DNA of 64,000 bases from Chamaelirium japonicum (taxonomy: Eukaryota > Streptophyta > Magnoliopsida > Liliales > Melanthiaceae), in assembly GCA_947650365.1 (NCBI GenBank), contig OX393551.1:90990697-91054696 (forward strand). The letters run 5' to 3'. The stretch's first letter is position 1; every line of letters begins with the position of its first letter. The translations under genes and the position numbers were made by a program. Below the pieces are notes generated by a model. That model had not been told where the DNA came from. It did not search any database and saw only the letters and a list, made by a program, of their open reading frames with translations. Below, in pieces: positions 54,139-64,000 of this stretch.

Positions 54139-56640
54139 GTGCGAATCCATTCTATTTTATTCGTACGATCCATTCTAATTCATTCGCACGATCCATTCTA
54201 ATTCATTCATACGATCCATTCTAATTCATTCGTACGATCCATTCTAATTTCTTCGTATGATCTATTCTAATTCCTTCGTACGATCCATTCTAATTCCTTC
54301 GTACGATCCATTCAAATTCATTCGCACGAATCTATCCATTCTAATTCATTCGTACGATCCATTCTAATTCATTCGCACGATCCATTCTAATTTATTAATA
54401 TGATCCAATCTAATTCATTCATACGATCTATTCTAATTCTTTCGCACGAATATATCCTTTCTAATTCATTCGTACGATCCATTCTAATTCATTCGCACAA
54501 TCTATTCTAATTCATTAGTACGATCCATTCTAATTCATTCGTACGATCCATTCTAATTCATTAGCACGATCCAAATTCATTTATCCGTACGATCTATTCT
54601 ATTTCATTCGTACAATCCATTCTTATCGCACGATCCATTCTAATTCAATCGCACGATCCATTCTTCATTCTAATTCCTTCGTACGATCCATTCTAATTCC
54701 TTCGTATCCATTCTAATTCACTCATACGATCCATTCTAATTTATTCATATGATCCATTCTAATTCATTCGCATGAATGTATCCATTCTAATTCATTCGTA
54801 CGATCCATTTTTATTCATTCGCACAATCTATTCTAATTCATTCATACGATCCATCCTAATTCATTCGCACGAATGTATCCATTCTAATTCATTCGTACAA
54901 TCCATTCTATTTCATTCGTACGATCCATTCTTACTCATTCGTACGATCCATTCGTATCCATTCTAATTCATTCGTACGATCTATTCTAATTCATTCGTAC
55001 GATCCATTCTAATTCATTAATACGATCCAATCTAATTCATTCATACGATCCATTCTAATTCATTCGCACGATCCATTCTAATTCATTCGCACGATCCATT
55101 CTAATTCATTCGCACGATCCATTCTAATTCATTCATACGATCCATTCTAATTCATTCGTACGATCCATTCTAATTCATTCGCACGATCCAATCTAATTCG
55201 TATGATCCATTCTAATTCATTCGCACAATCTATTCTAATTCATTCGTACGATCGATTCTAATTCATTCACATGATCCATTCTAATTCATTCATACGATCC
55301 ATTCTAATTCATTCGTACGATCCATTCTTACTCATTCGTACGATCCATTCTAATTCATTTGCACGAAGGTATCCATTCTAATTCATTCGTACTATCCATT
55401 CTAATTCCTTCGTACGATCCATTCTAATTCCTTCGTACGATCCATTCTAATTCATTCGTACGATCCATTCTAATTCCTTCGTATGATCCATTCTAATTCA
55501 TTCGTACGGTATGATTCATTCTAATTCATTCGTATGATTCATTCTAATTCAATCCATTCTAATTCATTCGTACGATCCATTCTAATTCATTCGTACGATC
55601 CATTCTAATTCATTCGTACGATTCATTCTAATTCAATCCATTCTAATTCATTCGTACGATCCATTCTTACTAATTCGTACGATCCATTCTAATTCATTCG
55701 CACAAATGAATCCATTCTAATTCATTCGTATGATCCATTCTAATTCATTCGCATGAATGTATCCATTCTAATTCATTCGTACGATCCATTCTATCTCATT
55801 CGTACAATCCATTCGATTTCATTCGTACGATCCATTCTAATTCATTCGCACGATCCATTCTAATTCATTCGCACGATCCATTCTAATTCATTCACACTCA
55901 TACGATCCATTCTAATTCATTCGCACGAATGTATCCTTTCTAATTCATTCGTACGATCCATTCTAATTCATTCGCACAATCTATTCTAATTCATTCGAAC
56001 GATCCATTCTAATTCATTAGCATGATCCATTCTAATTCAGACGTACGATCTATTCTATTTCATTCGTACAATCCATTCTTACTCAATCGTATGATCCATT
56101 CTAATCCATTCGCACAATCTATTCTAATTCATTCGTACGATCCATTCTATTTCATTCATACGATCCATTCTAATTCATACGATCCATTCTATTTCACTCA
56201 TACGATCCATTTTAATTCATTCGCACGATCCATTCTAATTCATTCATACGATCCATTCTAATTCATTCGCACGATCCATTCTCCATTCTAATTCCTTCGT
56301 ACGATCCATTCTATTTCATTCATACGATCCATTCTAATTCATTCATACGATCTATTCTAATTCTTTCGCACGAATGTATCCATTCTAATTCATTCGTACG
56401 ATCCATTCTAATTCATTTGCACGATCCATTCTAATTCATTCATACAATCCATTCTAATTCTTTTGCACGAATGTATCCATTCTAATTCATTCGTTCGATC
56501 AATTCTAATTCATTCGTACGATCCATTCTAATTCATTCGCACGATCTATTCTAATTCATGCATACGATCCAATCTAATTCATTCATACGATCCATTCTAA
56601 TTCATTCGCACGAATGTATCCATTCTAATTCATTCGTACA
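54139..56640 (-). repeat. Minus block 56
   Basis: Soon after A the run passes into inverted HOR1 parts: K (near 54245-54335) and J (near 54560-54670). HOR2 markers follow: N (near 55363), M (near 55505) and Q (near 55700). R1 is at 56022-56261. The block ends in an E joint. Confidence 0.92.
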
Positions 56641-59600
56641 TGTATGAATGAATTAGAATGGATCGTACGAATGAATTAGAGTTGATACATTCGTGCGAAT
56701 GAATTAGAATGGATCGTACGAATGAATTAGATTGGATCGTATGAATGAATTATAATGGATCATGCGAATGAATTAGAATAGATCATACGAATGAATTAGA
56801 ATGGATCGTACGAATGAATTAGAATGGATACATTCATGCAAAAGAATTAGAATGGATTGTGCGAATGAATTAGAATGGATCGTACGAATGAGTAAGAATG
56901 GATCGTGCGAATGAATTAGAATGGATCATATGAATGAATTAGAATGGATCATGCGAATAAATTAGAATGGATCGTATGAATGAATTCGAATGGATCGTGC
57001 GAATGAATTAGAATGGATCGTATTAATGAATTAGAATGGATCGTGCGAATGAATTAGAATGGATCGTACGAATGAATTAGAACGGATCGTATTAATGAAT
57101 TAGAATGGATCGTGCGAACGAATTAGAATGGATCGTACGAATGAATTAGAATGGATACATTCGTGCGAAAGAATTAGAATAGATCCTATGAATGAATTAG
57201 AATGGATCGTATGAATGAAATAGAATGGATCGTACGAAGGAATTAGAATGGAGAATGGATCATGCGAATGAATTAGAATGGATCGTATGAATGAATTAGA
57301 ATGGATCGTGCGAATGAATTAAAATGGATCGTATGAATGAAATAGAATGGATCGTATGAATTAGAATGGATCGTACGAATGAAATAGAATGGATCGTACG
57401 AATGAATTAGAATAGATTGTGCGAATGGATTAGAATGGATCATACGATTGAGTAAGAATGGATTGTACGAATGAAATAGAATAGATCGTACGAATGAATT
57501 AGAATGGATCATGCTAATGAATTAGAATGGATCGTTTGAATGAATTAGAATAGATTGTGCGAATGAATTAGAATGGATCGTACGAATGAATTAGAAAGGA
57601 TACATTCGTGCGAATGAATTAGAATGGATCGTATGAGTGTGAATGAATTAGAATGGATCGTGCGAATGAATTAGAATGGATACATTCATGGGAATGAATT
57701 AGAATGGATCGTACGAAGGAATTAGAATGGATCGTACGAAGGAATTAGACTGGATGGTACGAATGAATTAGAATGGATACATTTGTACGAATGAAATAGA
57801 ATGAATTGTACGAATGAGATAGAATGGATCGTACGAATGAATTAGAATGGATACATTCATGCGAATGAATTAGAATGGATCATACGAATGAATTAGAGTG
57901 GATTCATTCGTGCGAATGAATTAGAATGGATCGTAGGAATGAGTAAGAATGGATCGTACGAATGAATTAGAATGGATTGAATTAGAATGAATCGTACGAA
58001 TGAATTAGAATGGATCGTACGAATGAATTAGAATGGATCGTACGAATAAATTAGAATGGATCGTACGATAAGAATGGATCGTACGAATGAAATAGAATAG
58101 ATCGTACGGATAAATGAATTTGTATCGTGCTAATGAATTAGAATGGATCGTACGAATGAATTAGAATGGATCGTACTAATGAATTAGAATAGATTGTGCG
58201 AATGAATTAGAATGGATCGTACGAATGAATTAGAAAGGATATATTCGTGCGAATGAATTAGAATAAATCGTACGAATGAGATAGAATGGATCGTACGAAT
58301 GAATTAGAATGGATACATTCATGCGAATGAATTAGAATGGATCATACGAATGAATTAGAATGGATCGTACGAATGAAATAGAATGGATTGTACGAATGAG
58401 ATAGAATGGATCGTACGAATGAATTAGAATGGATACATTCATGCGAATGAATTAGAATGGATCATGCGAATGAATTAGAATGGATCGTGCGAATGAATTA
58501 GAATGGATCGTACGAATGAAATAGAATGGATTGTACGAATGAGATAGAATGGATCGTACGAATAAATTAGAATGGATACATTTATGCGAATGAATTAGAA
58601 TGGATCATACGAATGAATTAGAATGGATTCATTCGTGCGAATGAATTAGAATGGATCGTACGAATGAGTAAGAATGGATCGTACGAATGAATTAGAATGG
58701 ATTGAATTAGAATGAATCGTACGAATGAATTAGAATGGATCGTACGAATGAAATAGAATGGATCATACGAATGAATTAGAATGGATTGAATTAGAATGAA
58801 TCGTACGAATGAATTAGAATGAATCATACCGTACGAATGAATTAGAATGGATCATACGAAGGAATTAGAGTGGATCGTGCGAATAAATTAGAATGGATCG
58901 TATGAATGAATTAGAATAGATTGTGCGAATGAATTAGAATGGATCGTACGAATGAATTTGAATGGATCGTGCGAATGAATTAGAATCGATCCTACGAATG
59001 AATTAGAATGGATCCTGCGAATGAATTAGAATGGATCGTGCGAATGAATTAGAATGGATCGTACGAATGAAATAGAATGGATTGTACGAATGAGATAGAA
59101 TGGATCGTACGAATGAATTAGAATGGATACATTCATACGAATGAATTAGAATGGATCATACGAATAAATTAGAATGGATTCATTCGTGCGAATGAATTAG
59201 AATGGATCGTACGAATGAGTAAGAATGGATCGTACGAATGAATTAGAATGGATTGAATTAGAATGAATCGTACGAATGAATTAGAATGGATCATACGAAT
59301 GAATTAGAATTGATTGAATTAGAATGAATCGTACGAATAAATTAGAATGAATCATACCGTACGAATGAATTAGAATGGATCATACGAAGGAATTAAAATG
59401 GATCGTACGAATGAATTAGAATGGATCGTACGAATGAATTAGAATGGATCGTACGAAGGAATTAGAATGGATCGTACGAAGGAATTAGAATGGATAGTAC
59501 GAATGAATTAGAATGGATACCTTCGTGCAAATGAATTAGAATGGATCGTACGAATGAGTAAGAATGGATCGTACGAATGAAATAGAATGGATCGTATGAA

Positions 59601-59831
59601 TGAATTAGAATGGATCGTGCGAATGAATTAGAATGGATCGTACGAATGAATTAGAATAGATTGTGCGAATGAATTAGAATGGATCGTACGAATGAATTAG
59701 ATTGGATCGTACGAATGAATTAGAATGGATCGTGCGAATGAATTAGAATGGATCGTACGAATGAATTAGAATGGATCGTACGAAGGAATTAGAATGGATC
59801 GTACGAATGAATTAGAAAGGATACATTCGAA
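56641..59831 (+). repeat. Plus block 57
   Basis: A 3.2-kb run. R1 is at 57273-57512 and a partial J near 58065-58130. The CpG-rich stretch with GAGATAGAATGG recurs at about 57800, 58275, 58400, 58545 and 59090. M lies near 58815 and 59345, and N near 59518. It ends in a B' joint (GAATTC at 59829-59834). Confidence 0.92.
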
Positions 59832-60259
59832 TTCATTCGTACGATCCATTCTAATTCCTTCGTACGATCCATATTCTAATTCATTCGCACGATCCATTCT
59901 AATTCATTCTACGATCCATTCTAATTTATTCCCACGATCCATTCTAATTCATTCGTACGATCCATTCTAATTCATTCGCACAATCTATTCTAATTCATTC
60001 GAACGATCCATTCTAATTCATTCGTACGATCCATTATAATTCATTCGTACGATCCATTCTAATTCATTCGCACGAGCCATTCTAATTCATTAGCACGATC
60101 CATTCTAATTCATTCATACGATACATTCTAATTCATTTATACGATCCAATCTAATTCATTCATACGATCCATTCTAATTCTTTCGCACGAATGTATCCAT
60201 TCTAATTCATTCGTACGATCCATTCTAATTCATTAGCACGAAAAAACACGATCCACTCA
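59832..60259 (-). repeat. Minus block 58, B' to D
   Basis: The run starts like the inverted cassettes at 17485 and 35903 but ends in a D joint of the other orientation (A6 tract at 60241-60246). It therefore looks like a recombinant of the two cassette types. Confidence 0.91.
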
Positions 60260-60510
60260 CATACGAATAAATTAGAATGAATTAGAATGGATCGTGCGAA
60301 TGAATTAGAATGGATAGTACGAATGAATTAGAATGGATACCTTCGTGCAAATGAATTAGAATGGATCGTACGAATGAATTAGAATGGATCGTACGAATGA
60401 ATTAGAATGGATCGTATAAATGAATGCGAATGGATCGTGCGAATGAATTAGAATGGATTGTACGAATGAATTAGAATGGATCGTACGAATGAATTAGAAT
60501 GGATACATTC
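60260..60510 (+). repeat. Plus block 59, D to A
   Basis: A 251-bp run with N near 60331 and a reduced tail marker (ATAAATGAATGCG near 60418). The A joint is at 60497-60524. Confidence 0.92.
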
Positions 60511-60932
60511 GTGCGAATCCATTCTATTTCATTCGTACGATCCATTCTAATTCATTCGCACGATCCATTCTAATTCATTCATACGATCCATTCTAATTCA
60601 TTCGTACGATCCATTCTAATTCATTCGTACGATCCATTCTAATTCATTCGCACAATCTATTCTAATTCAATCGTACGATCCATTCTAATTCATTCGCACG
60701 ATCCATTCTAATTCATTCATACGATCCATTCTATTTCATTCGTACGATCCATTCTTACTCATTCGTACGATCCATTCTAATTCATTTGTACGAAGGTATC
60801 CATTCTAATTCATTCGTACTATCCATTCTAATTCCTTCGTACGATCCATTCTAATTCGTTCGTACGATCCATTCTAATTCATTCGTACGATCCATTCTAA
60901 TTCACTCAAACGATCCATTCTAATTCATTCAG
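60511..60932 (-). repeat. Minus block 60, HOR2 start
   Basis: N (variant TTTGTACGAAGG) is 278 bp from the A joint. The run stops near 60933 in a one-off joint, CATTCAGATGAAGAAATTAG, before M. Confidence 0.92.
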
Positions 60933-61952
60933 ATGAAGAAATTAGAATGAATCGTACGAATGAATTAGAATGAATCATACCGTACGAATGAATTAGAATG
61001 GATCATACGAAGGAATTAGAATGGATCGTACGAATGAATTAGAATGGATCGTACAAATGAATTAGAATGGATCGTACGAAGGAATTAGAATGGATCGTAC
61101 AAAGGAATTAGAATGGATAGTACGAATGAATTAGAATGGATCATGCTAATGAATTAGAATTGATCGTACGAATAAATTAGAATAGATTGTGCGAATGAAT
61201 TAGAATGGATAGTACGAATGAATTGGAATGGATACATTCGTGCGAATGAATTAGAATGGATCGTATGAATGAATTAGAGTGGATACATTCGTACAAATGA
61301 ATTAGAATGGATCGTACGAATAAATTAGAATGGATACATTCGTGCGAATGAATTAGAATGGATCATATGAATGAATTAGAATGGATCGTTTGAGTGAATG
61401 CGAATGGATCGTGCGAATGAATTAGAATGGATTGTACGAATGAATTAGAATGGATCGTACAAATGAATTAGAATGGATACATTCGTGCGAATGAATTAGA
61501 ATGGATCGTATGAATGAATTAGAATGGATTGTACGAATAAATTAGAATGGATCGTACGAATGAATTAGAATAGATTGTACGAATGAATTAGAATGGATCG
61601 TACGAATGAATTAGAATGGATACATTCGTGCGAATGAATTAGAATGGATCATACGAATGAATTAGAGTTGATACATTCGTGTGAATGAATTAAAATGGAT
61701 AATACGAATGAGTAAGAATGGATCGTAGAATTAGAATGGATCGTATGAATGAATTAGAATGGATACATATGAATGAATTAGAATGGATCGTATGAATGAA
61801 TTAGAATGGATCGTGCGAATGAATTAGAATGGATCGTACGAATGAATTAGAATGGATCGTATTAATGAATTAGAATGGATCGTAGTAATGAATTAGAATG
61901 GATCCTACGAATGAATTAGAATAGATTTTGCGAATGAATTAACATAGATCTG
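60933..61952 (+). repeat. Plus block 61
   Basis: M lies near 60965. Post-R1 monomers start near 61140 and the HOR1 tail lies near 61388. The block ends in a diverged C' joint near 61940-61967 (AACATAGATCTGGG). Confidence 0.91.
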
Positions 61953-63612
61953 GGTCGTGTATCCATTCTAATTCATTTGTACGACCCATTCTAATTCATT
62001 CGCACGATCCATTCTAATTCATTTGTACGATCCATTCTAATTCATTCGTACGATTCATTCTAATTCAATCCATTCTAATTCATTCGTACGATCCATTCTT
62101 ACTCATTCGTACGATCCATTCTAATTCATTCGCACGAATGAATCCATTCTAATTCATTCGTATAATCCATTCTAATTCATTCGCATGAATGTATCCATTC
62201 TAATTCATTCGTACGATCCATTCTATCTCATTAGTATAATCCATTCTATTTCATTCGTACGATCCATTCTAATTCATTCGCACGATCCATTCTAATTCAT
62301 TCGCATGATCCATTCTAATTTATTCGTACGATCGATTCTAATTCATTCATACGATCCATTCTAATTCATTCGCACGAATCTATCCATTCTAATTCCTTCG
62401 TGCGATCCATTCTAATTCATTTGTACGAATGTATCCACTCTAATTCATTCATACGATCCATTCTAATTCATTCGCATGAATGTATCCATTCCAATTCATT
62501 CGTACGATCTATTCTAATTCATTCGCACAATCTATTCTAATTCATTCGTACGATCAATTCTAATTCATTAGCATGATCCATTCTAATTCATTCGTACGAT
62601 CTATTCTATTTCATTCGTACAATCCATTCTTACTCAATCGTATGATCCATTCTAATCCATTCGCACAATCTATTCTAATTCATTCGTACGATCCATTCTA
62701 TTTCATTCGTACGATCCATTCTAATTCATACGATCCATTCTATTTCATTCATACGATCCATTTTAATTCATTCGCACGATCCATTCTAATTCATTCATAC
62801 GATCCATTCTATTTCATTCGTACGATCCATTCTTACTCATTCGTATGATCCATTCTAATTCATTCGCACGAATGTATCCATTCTAATTCATTCGTACGAT
62901 CCATTCTAATTCATTTGTACGATCCATTCTAATTCATTCGTCCGATCCATTCTAATTCATTCATACGATCCATTCTAATTCATTCATACAATCCATTCTA
63001 ATTCTTTCACACGATCCATTCTAATTCATTCGTACGATCCATTCTAATTCATTCGTATGATCCATTCTAATTCATTCGCACGAATGAATCCATTCTAATT
63101 TATTCGTACAATCCATTCTATTTCATTCGTACGATCCATTCTTACTCATTCGTAAGATCCATTCTAATTCATTGGCACGAATGTATCCATTCTAATTCAT
63201 TCGTACGATCTACTCTAATTCATTCGTACGATCCATTCCAAGTTATTCTATTTCTAATTCATTCGTACGATCGATTCTAATTCATTCGTACGATCCATTC
63301 TTACTCATTCGTACGATCCATTCTAATTGATTCGCATGAATGTATCCATTCTAATTCATTCGTATGATCCATTCAAATTCATTCGCACAATCTATTCTAA
63401 TTCATTCATACGATCCATCCTAATTCATTCGCACAAATGTATCCATTCTAATTCTTTCGTACAATCCATTCTATTTCATTCGTACGATCCATTTTTACTC
63501 ATTCGTACGATCCATTCGTATCCATTCTAATTCATTCCTACGATCTATTCTAATTCATTTATACGATCTAATCTAATTCATTCATACAATCCATTCTAAT
63601 TCATTCATACGA
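61953..63612 (-). repeat. Minus block 62
   Basis: Q lies near 62125, a GATCGATTC variant near 62332, and R1 at 62573-62812. The block ends at the centre of the 26-bp perfect palindrome at 63600-63625. Confidence 0.93.
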
Positions 63613-63625
63613 TCGTATGAATGAA
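63600..63625. other. Perfect 26-bp palindrome at a joint
   Basis: TTCATTCATACGA and its complement meet at CGATCG, with the centre between 63612 and 63613. Confidence 0.95.
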
Positions 63626-64000
63626 ATAGAATGGATCGTACGAATGAATTAGAATAGATTGTGCGAATGGATTAGAATGGATCGTATGAATGAATTAGAA
63701 TGGATCGTGCGAATGAATTAGAATGGATCGTGCGAATGAATTAGAATGGATCGTGCGAATGAATTAGAATGGATCGTACGAATGAATTAGAATGGATCGT
63801 ATGAATGAATTAGATTGGATCGTATTAATGAATTAGAATGGATCGTACGAATGAATTAGAATAGATCGTACGAATGAATTAGAATGGATACGAATGGATC
63901 GTACGAATGAGTAAGAATGGATCATACGAATGAAATAGAATGGATTGTACGAATGAATTAGAATGGATACATTCGTGCGAATGAATTAGGATGGATCGTA
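63613..64000 (+). repeat. Plus block 63, HOR1 head cut by window end
   Basis: A HOR1 head lies at 63813, with its +72 marker at 63885. If this copy follows the others, J would lie near 64173, outside the window. Confidence 0.92.

Larger units (their letters stand above)
1..64000. repeat. 23-bp satellite array with alternating strand blocks
   Basis: Every part of the window reads as tandem 23-bp monomers or their complement. The body GAATGAATTAGAATGGAT is followed by a pentamer seen as CGTAC, CGTGC, CGTAT, CATAC, TGTAC, CATAT or CATGC. Longer 28-bp units add five bases in this variable part. The array enters and leaves the window without an edge, so its real size is unknown. The monomer holds two CpG sites in TCGTACGA and one GATC. 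It can be read as three pentamers related to GAAT/ATTC plus an 8-bp GGATCGTA piece, which may reflect its origin. Nothing non-repetitive is present apart from short joint sequences. The organism cannot be named from this. Confidence 0.97.

Noticed and set aside
2912-63530. About two dozen open frames of 60-109 codons on both strands
   Set aside because: All are translations of the tandem unit with a 23-residue period. They match each other only through the HOR copies, lack domains, and run in whichever strand the block faces. None is called a gene.
454-63625. Strand switches as fold-back sequencing or assembly artefacts
   Set aside because: Artefactual fold-backs give long mirror-identical arms. 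Here the two sides of A differ (HOR1 against HOR2), joint-to-marker distances repeat across distant copies, and the same joints recur in both orientations. The one-off joints remain less certain and need reads.
1-64000. CRISPR array
   Set aside because: Direct repeats of 23 bp are contiguous, with no unique spacers, and the strand flips. There are no cas genes.
1-64000. Bacterial iteron or plasmid origin
   Set aside because: Iterons come in small groups next to a rep gene. Here repeats fill 64 kb with no gene.
1-64000. CENP-B box
   Set aside because: ATTCGTACGATCC on the complement resembles the TTCG....A..C half of the box, but the GGG part is absent in the consensus and I saw no copy that restores it.
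1-64000. Human satellite II/III (ATTCC-type repeat)
   Set aside because: ATTC words are common, but the fixed 23-bp unit with TCGTACGA and GATCC is not the known pentamer pattern of those families as I know them.
1-64000. Telomeric repeat
   Set aside because: No TTAGGG-, TTTAGGG- or TTAGG-type tandem runs on either strand.
1-64000. Transposable elements, including LTR elements, LINEs, SINEs or terminal-inverted-repeat elements behind the strand switches
   Set aside because: No stretch longer than a few tens of bases departs from the monomer. There is no coding region, poly-A tail, tRNA-like promoter or target duplication. The inverted arrangement is made of satellite only.
1-64000. tRNA, rRNA or other structured RNA genes
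   Set aside because: No stretch has the composition or conserved boxes. The hairpins seen come from opposed satellite monomers.

Overview
The whole window is one satellite-DNA array. I find no gene, RNA gene, transposon or single-copy sequence in it. The monomer is 23 bp: an 18-bp body GAATGAATTAGAATGGAT followed by a variable pentamer, most often CGTAC or CGTGC. A common 28-bp variant carries ATAC-ATTCG-TGC in place of the usual ATCG-TGC end. By hand count 8 of 23 consensus bases are G or C. A long, homogenised array like this points to eukaryotic heterochromatin (centromeric, pericentromeric, subtelomeric or sex/B chromosome), but nothing in the sequence names the organism.

The array is not simply head-to-tail. 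It switches strand 62 times, giving 63 alternating blocks from about 39 bp to 3.4 kb. By hand count about 31.6 kb read as the monomer on + and about 32.4 kb as its complement, close to 50:50. Block ends below are placed at the centre of each joint, with an error of about 10 bp at irregular joints.

The switches are highly ordered. All 31 plus-to-minus switches belong to three joint families. A (16 copies) is a 28-bp joint with a CATTCGTGCGAAT core. B (10 copies plus one hybrid) is a joint on GAATTC. C (4 copies) is a 27-bp joint with ACACGATCCAGAT. Each family occurs in both orientations (A', B' and C' are the inverted forms). The 31 minus-to-plus switches are mixed: D (8 copies, with an A6 tract, both orientations), E (5 copies, TACATGTA), simple palindromes, and about 12 one-off joints.

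Above the monomer level there is a composite higher-order repeat. HOR1 (about 1.36 kb, plus sense) runs into joint A and then into HOR2 (minus sense). Internal markers sit at the same distances in every copy, or at distances that differ by whole 23-bp monomers. The composite occurs in both orientations. Markers used below, given in plus sense: head (GATTGGATCGTATTAATG, HOR1 offset 0), J (GGAGAATGG and GATAAGAATGG, offset about 360), K (AATTTGAATGG plus CGAAGG monomers, just before R1), R1 (240-bp segment, offset 808), tail (TTTGAGTGAATGCG, near joint A), N (GGATACCTTCGTGC, 278 bp from A on the HOR2 side), M (AATCATACCGTACG, about 425-448 bp from A), Q (GGATTCATTCGTGC, farther out in HOR2).

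The best candidate for something undescribed is this architecture: a satellite amplified as inverted composite units through a fixed set of inversion joints, including a cassette of exactly 162 bp between joints D and B that is present in both orientations.
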